Shown here piece by piece: positions 25,285 through 33,460 of a DNA stretch of 64,000 nucleotides. Made by a program: the position numbers and the translations under genes. The DNA comes from CAYXVJ01 sp050309435 (GTDB lineage Bacteria; Bacillota; Clostridia; Saccharofermentanales; Fastidiosipilaceae). Below the pieces are notes generated by a model. That model was not told the origin of the DNA and searched no databases. It saw nothing but the letters and a program-made list of their open reading frames with translations. Location of the stretch: positions 1-64,000 of the forward strand of contig JBNRMJ010000023.1 in the NCBI GenBank assembly GCA_050309435.1, written 5' to 3'. The number at the start of each line of letters is the position of its first letter. Positions within the stretch are counted from its first letter, which is position 1.

Positions 25285-26777
25285 GGCTTGTCCTCTCCTT
25301 TCTGTTTATTGCTTTGAAGCAACTGATCGATATCCTTTTTTTCCACCATGGGCAAAGCACCCTTCAGCGCTGCTTCCGAACTGCCGGCCAGGCCGGTGTC
25401 CGCAGCGACTGCCAGCGAGCGTTGATCCGGTAATACGGCAATATTTGAACTGATTGTTACTTTAATGCCTCGTTCGGTGAAGAAATTAAAGAAACGGCGC
25501 TGGATCTCATTGTCGCGAAAAGGCGACGAAAAGGAGATCAGTAGTCGGTCGCCGGTGGAACAAGCGCAGATCTGAGGACGTCTGACACTGGTCGATACAC
25601 CGAAATGGTGGATAAAGGGCATCATTGCCGCTGGCATTTTAACCCGCCCCATGTTGGATACCGAGGCGGTGGAATTCAAGTCGGAAACCCAGTGCGACAA
25701 GCGTAAAATAACGTCCTTGACGGAAGTGGGAATGATCCTGACCGGCCACATTTTTTCGAGACGCATCAAAGTCATGATCCGCTTGGTTAATTTTTCCCCG
25801 CCGAGCTCGTTTTGAAAGCTGTTCTGGACGAAGTCTATCAATTCTTCGAGTGTAGGCGTTTTATCCTTGTCTTGTCTTAAGTGACGGACGTTGATCAGTG
25901 AAAAGAAATTTCTGGCTGTTTCAGACGAGTAAAACTGCCTCAGATTAACAGGTACGTCGATGGAGACGGGTCTCGTTTTTTTCAGATAAGGCATGTCTTC
26001 GTAGATGGCAAGCATAAACACGGCCGTGATAAAGACTGTTAAGGTGGCCTTGTATTCGTGAGCCAGTTTCAAAACTTCGGCGGCCGATAACTCGCCTTCG
26101 ATCAAACCGGTTCGCTGCAGTTCGAACTTTTCACCGGGGATGCGATAAGCTCTGCGCGAGAAGACTTTTCGCAGGGAAGAAGCAGGTTCCGGCTGATCGT
26201 TTCGGGCTTCTACCGAGCTTGCGGGTAAGCTTATTTCCTCGTTACTCCCGATGCGATAACGAAAATGCCGATCGAAACTGTCGTCCATGCGCTGCTTTTG
26301 TGATGCGTCTACACCTAAATCGGGTAAACCGCTGCGGAATTGATCCGGATGTTTCAGTATCAGGTAATGGTAAACCAGCGTCTGCAGAAACCAAAATGCT
26401 CCGGTACCGTCACTGAGGGCATGAAAGACTTCCACGTTGATCCTTGTGAGATGATAGTTCACCCGAAAGGCCAGCATTCTTTCCCCTTTAATATACAGGA
26501 GACTGTAAAGCGGCTTGTTGTCAGCTTCGACTGAGGCTTCGATCCCGCTGTTTTCAAAGTAATACCAGAATACCCCCCGGCGAAGCACGGATCGATAGAG
26601 CGGAAAGGCCTGAAGCGTTTGATCCAGAGCCTTTTGTAAAAGGTCGGGATCCACATCTTCGTTTAATTCGCAGAACATGCGAAAAACTTTCGTGTCTTTG
26701 TGGCTGGCCGTAGCAGGAAAGATCTTTGACGCGTTATCCAGACGGACCCATTCCACGCGGCGGCTTCTTCGTTTCAT
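25281..26777 (-). CDS. Condensation/alcohol-acyltransferase-like protein
   Basis: A 498-residue protein of the CoA-dependent acyltransferase superfamily (chloramphenicol-acetyltransferase fold, as in NRPS condensation domains, wax-ester synthases and alcohol acetyltransferases). The active-site motif HxxxDG is His-Ala-Leu-Ser-Asp-Gly near residue 117 (EVFHALSDGTGAFWF). A later VSNMGRVKMP segment matches the solvent-channel motif region. It starts at an ATGA overlap with the esterase upstream. Product unknown: an ester or acylated lipid is plausible given an esterase and a membrane DUF6320 protein in the same transcript. Confidence 0.75.
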   Translation of the reverse strand: MKRRSRRVEWVRLDNASKIFPATASHKDTKVFRMFCELNEDVDPDLLQKALDQTLQAFPLYRSVLRRGVFWYYFENSGIEASVEADNKPLYSLLYIKGERMLAFRVNYHLTRINVEVFHALSDGTGAFWFLQTLVYHYLILKHPDQFRSGLPDLGVDASQKQRMDDSFDRHFRYRIGSNEEISLPASSVEARNDQPEPASSLRKVFSRRAYRIPGEKFELQRTGLIEGELSAAEVLKLAHEYKATLTVFITAVFMLAIYEDMPYLKKTRPVSIDVPVNLRQFYSSETARNFFSLINVRHLRQDKDKTPTLEELIDFVQNSFQNELGGEKLTKRIMTLMRLEKMWPVRIIPTSVKDVILRLSHWVSDLNSTASVSNMGRVKMPAAMMPFIHHFGVSTSVRRPQICACSTGDRLLISFSSPFRDNEIQRRFFNFFTERGIKVTISSNIAVLPDQRSLAVAADTGLAGSSEAALKGALPMVEKKDIDQLLQSNKQKGEDKP

Positions 26778-27964
26778 ACATTGATTCCTTCTGTATTTTT
26801 ACTTAGTGTCAGTGTTTCTTCTCTTACGGTCCCGCTGTTCTCGTAGAGAGAGCGACCCAGGGTGTTGACGATTTCAAGGACCTCGACTTCTTCGGAGCCG
26901 GTGACCAGAGAAACGGGTATCTCGAGCTCCAGAAAATTTAAGATCAGGCGGTAAGCGGCCTGGCCGTAAGCTGTAGCCGTACCGGTAGAGAAAAAACCGT
27001 GGACGGCGTCTTTGATGCGATATACCGCGACTTCGACACCGGCTTCCGCCAGGCGTTCGCCATAGAATTCCCCCTCATCGCGCAAAGGATCAAACTCAGC
27101 CGTGATTATTAAGGTCCGGGGCTGGCCGCTCAGATCGGAAGCCTGAACGGGAGCCACATAGCGAGAGGCTTTCAGTTCTGGCGTTGGAGCGTACAGATCC
27201 ATGTAATCGATGAGCTTATCCTGAGTCAAAAGATAATCCGAACCGTTTTCTATGACGCTTCTAAAGCGGGTGTTATCGCTAAAATCGCTGTTCGTGGCCG
27301 GATAGATGAGAATCTGGCGCTCGCACATGAGCTCGCTATGGTCCGCGGCGGCCAGGGAGGTGGCCGCTGCCAGATTCGCGCCGGCACTGTCGCCGATCAA
27401 GGTGAACTTCGATATCGGTGAACCGCTCTCTTCAGAAAAACGAAGAACCTGGCGAACCGCAGCTCTGCAATCGTCGAGACCGGCCGGATAAGGATGTTCG
27501 GGAGCGAGACGATAATCGACGGACAGAAGGGTTTGACCCGTCGTATCAGCGATATTGGCACAGAGTTTTGAGTAAGTATCAATATTACCCGTGACCCAGC
27601 CGCCTCCATGGAAAAAAATAAACATACCGGGGATGGTCTGCTCCAGGGTCTCTCGCACGCCTCCCGAATTCTGTTCGGCAAGTTTCTCTCTGATTTCCTC
27701 CGGCAACTCGATGTCTTCGGGCCTGACGTTCAAGTTGATATGTTCGATGATCTCGCTGCTGACCGGATCCTGGTAGTGGGGTTCGAACACACGGATCGGG
27801 ATTTCGCGATTGCCGACCATAATATGGCGGTCAAAGGCATGATACAACTCGCTCTTCGGCGCCAGTGCGATTTCCTGAACTTTCCGGATCGCCTTGTAGC
27901 CGTCGCGGATACTGATTTTGACTCGGGACAAGAGCTTATATGCGAATTTTCGAGCCTTGTGCAT
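26774..27964 (-). CDS. HSL-family alpha/beta-hydrolase (esterase/lipase)
   Basis: A 396-residue hormone-sensitive-lipase-type esterase. HGGGWVTG is the oxyanion motif, GDSAGANLA the nucleophile elbow, with Asp in AEFDPLRDEGE and His in DAVHGFFSTG. The N-terminal ~130 residues are an extra, partly helical region. The start is the ATG at 27962-27964 with GGAGGAA upstream; the open frame continues to 28006 without another ribosome site. It is first gene of a probable six-gene leftward operon (to 22450), and a 22-bp palindrome sits about 30 bp upstream. Confidence 0.88.
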   Translation of the reverse strand: MHKARKFAYKLLSRVKISIRDGYKAIRKVQEIALAPKSELYHAFDRHIMVGNREIPIRVFEPHYQDPVSSEIIEHINLNVRPEDIELPEEIREKLAEQNSGGVRETLEQTIPGMFIFFHGGGWVTGNIDTYSKLCANIADTTGQTLLSVDYRLAPEHPYPAGLDDCRAAVRQVLRFSEESGSPISKFTLIGDSAGANLAAATSLAAADHSELMCERQILIYPATNSDFSDNTRFRSVIENGSDYLLTQDKLIDYMDLYAPTPELKASRYVAPVQASDLSGQPRTLIITAEFDPLRDEGEFYGERLAEAGVEVAVYRIKDAVHGFFSTGTATAYGQAAYRLILNFLELEIPVSLVTGSEEVEVLEIVNTLGRSLYENSGTVREETLTLSKNTEGINV

Positions 27965-27995
27965 CGTTTCCTCCGTTATCCGTACTCTGATTGAT

Positions 27996-28017
27996 CCATA
28001 TATCAAGATATATATGG
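27996..28017. repeat. 22-bp inverted repeat upstream of the esterase operon
   Basis: CCATATAT (27996-28003) and ATATATGG (28010-28017) flank CAAGAT. The position just upstream of the first gene suggests a repressor operator; a hairpin in the leader is the alternative. Confidence 0.5.
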
Positions 28018-28271
28018 AGAGAACGGCCTTATTACTTTATTGTACATGATAAGTTGCCGGTCGGGCGCATCATACACGGCAGTCCGTATCAGCTGAAAAG
28101 ACTGATTTGTCAGTGTTTTATAGATTCATAAATATCTTTATTTTTCGGTCCCTCAAGAGGCAAATCCTGTGGACGGAGATGACATCTTGTGTTAAGGTTT
28201 CTTAGTAATAGAAGCTAATAAACTTTCATGAAAACACGTTTCATTCTGGTAGAAATAGGCAAGGGTGAGCT
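28018..28271. other. Divergent intergenic region between the esterase operon and the V-ATPase operon
   Basis: I see no gene here. A possible rightward promoter is TTGTCA at 28107-28112 with TAAATA at 28129-28134 (16-nt spacing), which would give a leader of about 130 nt for the ATPase operon. No hairpin terminator or recognised riboswitch is visible. Confidence 0.35.
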
Positions 28272-28598
28272 ATGACAGACAACTTGTGGGGCGCGATTGC
28301 GCCATTGGAAGAAGAAGCTGAAAAGATACTGGCAGAGGCACGCGAAGAGGCTTCGGCTATTCTCGCACGGGCTCGTCAGGAAGCCGGCGAAATCAGTGAA
28401 AAACGAGCGGAAGAACGCATCGTTAAACAAGCTGAAACTCAGGAAAAAATCAGTAAAGAACTTGATGAACGAGCCGCCGCATCACGTCGAGAAGCTCTTG
28501 AGTCGGCGAGTCAGATCATCTTGGAAGCGCGCCTGCGTATGAGCGCGGCCGTCGATGCGGTAGCGGAAAGGATCCTGGATACTCGTGGCAATCGTTAG
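28272..28598 (+). CDS. V-type ATPase peripheral stalk subunit (G/H-like)
   Basis: A 108-residue, almost entirely charged and helical protein (repeats of the type AEKILAEAREEASAILARAR). It fits the coiled-coil stalk subunit AhaH/NtpF that opens many bacterial V-type ATPase operons and pairs with subunit E. AAGGGTGA precedes ATG. It overlaps subunit I by 14 nt. The assignment rests on position, length and heptad pattern rather than on conserved residues. Confidence 0.8.
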   Translation: MTDNLWGAIAPLEEEAEKILAEAREEASAILARARQEAGEISEKRAEERIVKQAETQEKISKELDERAAASRREALESASQIILEARLRMSAAVDAVAERILDTRGNR

Positions 28599-30552
28599 TA
28601 TGAAGAAAATTTCCTTGATCGGTTTGAGAGAGGAAAAAAGATTACTGCTCCAACGCCTGGCTGAAGCGGGCGTCGTCGATGTTGAAGAAGAAAAAGATCC
28701 CCGGCCGGAGTTGTTTGAAGAAACGGAGCTGCGAGCAGCGGCTTATCGCGAAGAAATTTCGGATTTGACAATCGATACTCAACGTCTCTCGGGTCTGATT
28801 CAGCTTTCTTCCGATATCCGTCATATTAAGAAGCCATTATTTACAGTCAGACGGGAGATTGATCCTTCCGAGCTGGCGAAAGCCGGAGCACAAGCGGAAG
28901 AAATTATGAAGGATGCACGGCGGCTGGAGTACAATCGTGCTCAGGTCGATCGGTTGAACGAACAGCTTGTTAGTCTGAAGGCGCGACGCGAAGCACTGGC
29001 CAAATGGCATGATCTTGTGTTGCCAAACAAAGAAGTGACAGAGTCAAAGCGGCTTTCGCTCTTACTGGGTACGATGCCGGACCAACTGTCACTGGATGAG
29101 GCGAAACAGGAACTCGACAAGACCCTGGAAGCTTACGCGCTTCAGATCATTAAACAGAGTGAAGGCGGCATAGCGATTGCCGTACTATTCCTTCGCGAAG
29201 AACGTTCCTTTGGCGAGCGTATTTTGCATTTAAATCACTTCGCCAATTTTCCGGATACCGGAAATACCGTTGCAAGAGGCGACCTGGCAGGAGCTTATGA
29301 ATTTACGGGCCGCGAGATCGATCGTTTGCATAACGAGATTCTTGAATTGCAGTCCGAAACGTTGCATCTGGCGGAGCGAAAAGAAGATTTCGAGCTGTTG
29401 CACGATTACTATCAACTGAAAATTCTCGAATTGCAAGCTGCAGCGAAGTTGGCCGAGACAAATCATATTTTTGTATTAAGAGGCTTTATCCCCGCTAATG
29501 CCGCGGATGCGATGATGGAAAGATTGTCGGAAGATTTTGTTCTGGCTTATTCTCTGCAAGATCCTGCTAAGGATGAACCTTTCCCGATTCTGCTGGACAA
29601 CTATTCTGTCGTAGCACCATATGAAGCCATTGTTGAAACATTCAGCATGCCCAAATCGCATGTTGACCCCGACCCTACCTTTGTCATGAGCATCTTTTAT
29701 GCCTTGTCCTTTGGCCTGATGCTCGGCGATGTCGGATACGGCTTGCTGCTCAGCATCGGTTGTGCGCTCCTCGTATGGAAGGTTGGCGTAGAAGGCAATA
29801 TGCGTAAAATGTGCCTGCTCTTTTTCCAAACAGGAATTGTCAGCATGGTGTTCGGTTTACTCTTCGGCGGATTTTTCGGAAATGCCATTACCGAGATCAC
29901 GGGAGGCGCTGTAAATTTCCCGACACTGTGGTTTAATCCGATGGATGACCCGATTCGCATGATGATCTGGAGTGTTGTCTTCGGCGTGTTGCACATCTTC
30001 GGCGGCATGGGCCTGGATATCTATAAGAAGATCAGAAACGGTGAAAGCTATGATGCGATCTTCTCGGTTGCACCGTGGTTCCTGATTATCGTTGGTCTTG
30101 GTCTGATGCTTTTAGGTTTCGGCCCGGCCAAGTGGGCGGCTCTGGCAGGTGCGGCCGTGGTCCTGCTCTTTTCCAAGAGGGAAAAGAATCCGATTAAGCG
30201 GATTTTCGGCGGTTTGGGAGGACTCTACGGTATTACCGGTTATTTCAGCGATCTCTTGTCTTATACACGAATACTGGCCCTGGCGCTTTGTACGTCTGTT
30301 ATCGCGATGGTCGTAAATATGATGGCGATGCTGCCCGGTGTTAAAGGGATAGGTATTGTTTTCTTCAGTCTGATTATGCTCCTGGGACACGGACTCAATC
30401 TTGCTTTATCCGCATTGAGTGCTTATGTTCATACCACCAGACTGCAGTACGTTGAGTTTTTCGGAAAGTTTTATGACGGCGGCGGACGCGCTTTTGCTCC
30501 TCTTAAAGTTCAAACGAAGTACACGAAGCCGATCGCAAAGGCGATCAGATAA
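28585..30552 (+). CDS. ntpI: V-type ATPase subunit I (a-subunit)
   Basis: A 655-residue stator and ion-channel subunit. The first ~340 residues are a long coiled-coil-rich cytoplasmic arm and the rest contains about seven transmembrane helices. The region with the conserved YTRILALALCTSVIA carries the channel Arg expected in this family. The start is GTG (MAIVSMKK), which matches the family MAIVxM opening although it overlaps the preceding gene. It works with the K ring to pass ions. Confidence 0.95.
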   Translation: MAIVSMKKISLIGLREEKRLLLQRLAEAGVVDVEEEKDPRPELFEETELRAAAYREEISDLTIDTQRLSGLIQLSSDIRHIKKPLFTVRREIDPSELAKAGAQAEEIMKDARRLEYNRAQVDRLNEQLVSLKARREALAKWHDLVLPNKEVTESKRLSLLLGTMPDQLSLDEAKQELDKTLEAYALQIIKQSEGGIAIAVLFLREERSFGERILHLNHFANFPDTGNTVARGDLAGAYEFTGREIDRLHNEILELQSETLHLAERKEDFELLHDYYQLKILELQAAAKLAETNHIFVLRGFIPANAADAMMERLSEDFVLAYSLQDPAKDEPFPILLDNYSVVAPYEAIVETFSMPKSHVDPDPTFVMSIFYALSFGLMLGDVGYGLLLSIGCALLVWKVGVEGNMRKMCLLFFQTGIVSMVFGLLFGGFFGNAITEITGGAVNFPTLWFNPMDDPIRMMIWSVVFGVLHIFGGMGLDIYKKIRNGESYDAIFSVAPWFLIIVGLGLMLLGFGPAKWAALAGAAVVLLFSKREKNPIKRIFGGLGGLYGITGYFSDLLSYTRILALALCTSVIAMVVNMMAMLPGVKGIGIVFFSLIMLLGHGLNLALSALSAYVHTTRLQYVEFFGKFYDGGGRAFAPLKVQTKYTKPIAKAIR

Positions 30553-30647
30553 AGAAGGTTTAACACCGTCAGGTTATGGCCGGTGAAACATCGACGATAG
30601 CCCGGCGGGATAAATAGAACATTTATGGTAACCACAAGGAGGTTTAC

Positions 30648-31148
30648 ATGACACTATTGGTACGTTTTCTCGAGGAGATGTTCTCCGGAGCAGGTTTGGC
30701 GCTTTTGGGCGGTGCGTTAACGGCGTTGATCGCTGGCATCGGTTCGGCGAAGGCAGTCGGCCGCGTAGGTCAGGTCGCGACAGGTGTTTTAACCGAAGAT
30801 CCAAGCATTTTTGGTAAGTTGATCATTTTACAGGCATTGCCGGGCACACAGGGTATTTACGGCCTCCTGGTCTGGTTCTTTGTCATGATTTTCGGCGGTT
30901 TCTTCGACGGTACCGCAGGTGATTTAACGATTGTTCAGGGTACACTTTATCTCCTGGCCTGTTTGCCCATGATGATTGTTGGATACATTTCCGCTATTTT
31001 CCAGGGTAAAGTCGCAGCCGACGGTGTAGCCCTGGTCGCCAAGCGTCCCGAAGAACAATCCAAGGCGATCGTTCTCGCGGCGATGGTTGAAACTTATGCC
31101 ATTTTGGCCCTGCTCGTTTCCATTCTGTCGGTCATGAACGTTCGCTAA
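30648..31148 (+). CDS. ntpK: V-type ATPase proteolipid subunit K
   Basis: A 166-residue four-helix proteolipid forming the membrane rotor ring. Residues equivalent to the Na+ ligands of the Enterococcus hirae ring are all present: Leu64, Thr67 and Gln68 in ALPGTQGIYG, Gln119 in FQGKVA and the essential Glu148 in AAMVETYAIL. Helix 2 of the first hairpin lacks a carboxylate, so there is one ion site per subunit. This pattern predicts Na+ transport (inference from known structures). A strong AAGGAGG site precedes ATG. The 95-nt gap before it has no terminator. Confidence 0.96.
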   Translation: MTLLVRFLEEMFSGAGLALLGGALTALIAGIGSAKAVGRVGQVATGVLTEDPSIFGKLIILQALPGTQGIYGLLVWFFVMIFGGFFDGTAGDLTIVQGTLYLLACLPMMIVGYISAIFQGKVAADGVALVAKRPEEQSKAIVLAAMVETYAILALLVSILSVMNVR

Positions 31149-31241
31149 AGATATCTTTAGAGACATGACGTTCGACACGGCAATGCCGGCAGTATGCCGT
31201 AGGGATATATCCGTTTTGCCGTTGATAGAAATGAGGAAAAG

Positions 31242-31844
31242 ATGATGCAAGGATTAGAGAAGATCCGTGAGAGCGTATTAAATCGCGCTCGCGGTGAAGC
31301 AGAAAAAATCCTGAATGAAGCCCGGGCGGAAGCCGAAGGGATCGTGGCTCAGGCCGAAGCCGAAGCCGTGCGCCTGGATGCCATTCAAGACGAAGAGTTG
31401 TCGCGCCGCCGTGCAGGGTCACTGACCCGGGCCGAGGCCATGGGCCAGTTGGAAGAGAGACGAGTACTTCTCGAAGCCAGACAAGGCCTGATTAACGAAA
31501 CGCTCGAAGCAGCTTTGGAAAAACTGGAAAATCTCGACGAAGAAGAACGTAAACAGTTTTACCTTCGACTCCTGGCCGATGTCGGAGCAGACGGACAAAC
31601 GATCACTTTTTCGAAATCAGACGAGAAGCTGGCCGCGCAAGTCATTCGCGAGTCCGGTTTTGACCTGAAACCGGCAGCCTTCGACGATTCGTTTAAAGGC
31701 GGTTTTGTCCTGAGCCAGGGAAGAGTCAGATGGCGTTTTACTTACGCCGATATTCTGGCGGCCGATCGCGATGCATATGTCGAGTTAGCCGCTTCGATCT
31801 TATATCCGGCCCGAAAAGATCAGAATCAAGAGGAAAGGGAGTAG
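31242..31844 (+). CDS. ntpE: V-type ATPase subunit E
   Basis: A 200-residue peripheral stalk subunit. The N-terminal half is a charged helix (AEKILNEARAEAEGIVAQAE) that would pair with the G/H-like stalk subunit. The C-terminal globular part binds the catalytic head. Two adjacent ATG codons follow GAGGAAAAG, so either may start the protein. It lies 93 nt after subunit K and 4 nt before subunit C. Confidence 0.9.
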   Translation: MMQGLEKIRESVLNRARGEAEKILNEARAEAEGIVAQAEAEAVRLDAIQDEELSRRRAGSLTRAEAMGQLEERRVLLEARQGLINETLEAALEKLENLDEEERKQFYLRLLADVGADGQTITFSKSDEKLAAQVIRESGFDLKPAAFDDSFKGGFVLSQGRVRWRFTYADILAADRDAYVELAASILYPARKDQNQEERE

Positions 31845-31848
31845 CACG

Positions 31849-33063
31849 ATGGCGAATCGAGTCTCGGGTAAATTCACACCGACCGCTCGTCAGAAGCGCT
31901 TGCGCTGGGACAGAGAAGCAGTAACCGACACCGCGTATGCTCATGCAACGGGCCGTATTCGCTTGCTTGAAGAGCGCTTCCTGGGCTTCTCCGATCTGGA
32001 AACACTGGCCGCTTATTCCACCTCCGACAACGAACGCAGGCAGATTCTGGACCGTGCCGAATATCCGGCCGCAGGATCACTCGAAGGGCGTGTCCTGGCG
32101 GATCGGGCTTCTAATAACCGCCTGCTTTCCGAACTGGATAAAGGAGGAATCCTGACACGGGCGTTATTGCTCGATGTGGATTATCACAACCTGAAGCTGC
32201 TGATGAAGCATTATCTTCTGGCCGGCTTAAGTACCGACGAATCTGTTAGGGACGAGGGTGAAGATGATGCCTATGTACATGATTTACCGCCTGCTCTGGA
32301 ACAATTGCTGATCCGCGAAGCTTATACGGATGTGACTTTACTTCGTAAAGAGATTTTACAGGCTTTGAGCCTGAACGGGCAGGAACTGGCCGAATCGATA
32401 AAAGAAGATAGTATCGCTTCGGAGCAATTAGCTCCCGACGCGATCGATCCTCTGCTTCGTTTGGCGATTTATCGCTTGATTCTCGTCTGGCAGGAACATC
32501 CTGAAGCCGTGACGGTTGATATCGAAGCCGATAAACTCTATTTCGAGCATGCATTGCGTCTTGTTAACGATCGCAGTTCCGGCAGTGCGAGAGGATTTTT
32601 AAGAGATTATTTCAGCTTACGTGCGGATATCGCCAACTTGCAGATGCTGCTTCGTATCCGACGTTTTAAAGGCAGTTTGCAGTACTTGCGCCGCGTGCTG
32701 GTAAGCGGGGGAGAAGTATCGAAAGACAGTCTCATAAAAGCTTATGATGCATCCGCCGATGAGCTGGAACATTTGTGGCGGTCCGAGGCGGGTCTTGCCG
32801 TCGAACTGGCGAACTATATCGCCGGCTATCAACATGAAGACGGTATATGGGCGCTTGGAGAAGCCGCGGATAACCTTTTGGTTCGATTGGCCGAGCACAG
32901 CCGTCGTCAGAGCTTTAGCGCAGATACGGTCGCGGGTTTCTGGCTGAGCAGACAGATCGAGGGTCAGAATTTACGAATTCTGTTCAGCGGCCTGGAACGC
33001 GGATACAGCGGCGAGGATCTTTTGCACTTGTTGAGGCATGTTTACAGAAGAGGTACCAGATGA
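31849..33063 (+). CDS. ntpC: V-type ATPase subunit C (d-like)
   Basis: A 404-residue, mainly helical protein that couples the central shaft to the K ring. It is assigned from its position between E and F, its length and its all-helical composition with paired acidic and basic segments; the family has few invariant residues. It is slightly longer than the ~330-380 residues common for the family, with an N-terminal basic extension (KFTPTARQKRLRWDREA). Its stop overlaps the start of subunit F (ATGA). Confidence 0.85.
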   Translation: MANRVSGKFTPTARQKRLRWDREAVTDTAYAHATGRIRLLEERFLGFSDLETLAAYSTSDNERRQILDRAEYPAAGSLEGRVLADRASNNRLLSELDKGGILTRALLLDVDYHNLKLLMKHYLLAGLSTDESVRDEGEDDAYVHDLPPALEQLLIREAYTDVTLLRKEILQALSLNGQELAESIKEDSIASEQLAPDAIDPLLRLAIYRLILVWQEHPEAVTVDIEADKLYFEHALRLVNDRSSGSARGFLRDYFSLRADIANLQMLLRIRRFKGSLQYLRRVLVSGGEVSKDSLIKAYDASADELEHLWRSEAGLAVELANYIAGYQHEDGIWALGEAADNLLVRLAEHSRRQSFSADTVAGFWLSRQIEGQNLRILFSGLERGYSGEDLLHLLRHVYRRGTR

Positions 33064-33446
33064 ATGAAATTGCAGTCCTGGGTGATCTCGGCAGTGTGAT
33101 CGGGTTTCGCGGCCTGGGCTTTACGGTGGAAGCCGTTGAAATTGATACGGACGTGCGCGAGAAATTAAGACAATTGATCGCGACGAATCGCTTTGCCGTT
33201 ATTTTTATGACAGAGCCGGTAGCGGAGGCCTGTGAATCGATTTTACTGGAATGGCGAGACAGTTACCTGCCGGCCCTGATTCCGATTCCGTCAGCCGCGG
33301 GTAAAACCGGCTTCGGTATGATTAACGTGGAAACAGCCGTTCGTAAAGCGGTTGGTTTCGATGTTCTGAGCATCATGGCTGAGAATACGGGTCATATCGA
33401 TGTCGAAGAAGAGCCAGATTACAATCCTGATACCGAAGTTTATTAA
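33060..33446 (+). CDS. ntpG: V-type ATPase subunit F
   Basis: A 128-residue central-shaft subunit with a Rossmann-like start (IAVLGDLGSVIGFRGLGFTV) and the typical FMTEPVAE and LIPIPSA segments. It binds subunit D in the rotor and modulates activity. Translation is coupled to subunit C through a 4-nt overlap. The C-terminus is acidic and a little longer than usual (DVEEEPDYNPDTE). Named F in the V-ATPase nomenclature (NtpG in Enterococcus). Confidence 0.92.
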   Translation: MNEIAVLGDLGSVIGFRGLGFTVEAVEIDTDVREKLRQLIATNRFAVIFMTEPVAEACESILLEWRDSYLPALIPIPSAAGKTGFGMINVETAVRKAVGFDVLSIMAENTGHIDVEEEPDYNPDTEVY

Positions 33447-33460
33447 AGAGGGAGTCTTAA

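Noticed and set aside
28100..28140. Clear promoter for the V-ATPase operon
   Set aside because: TTGTCA with TAAATA at 16 nt is only a partial match, so it is mentioned in the intergenic entry rather than called as a promoter.
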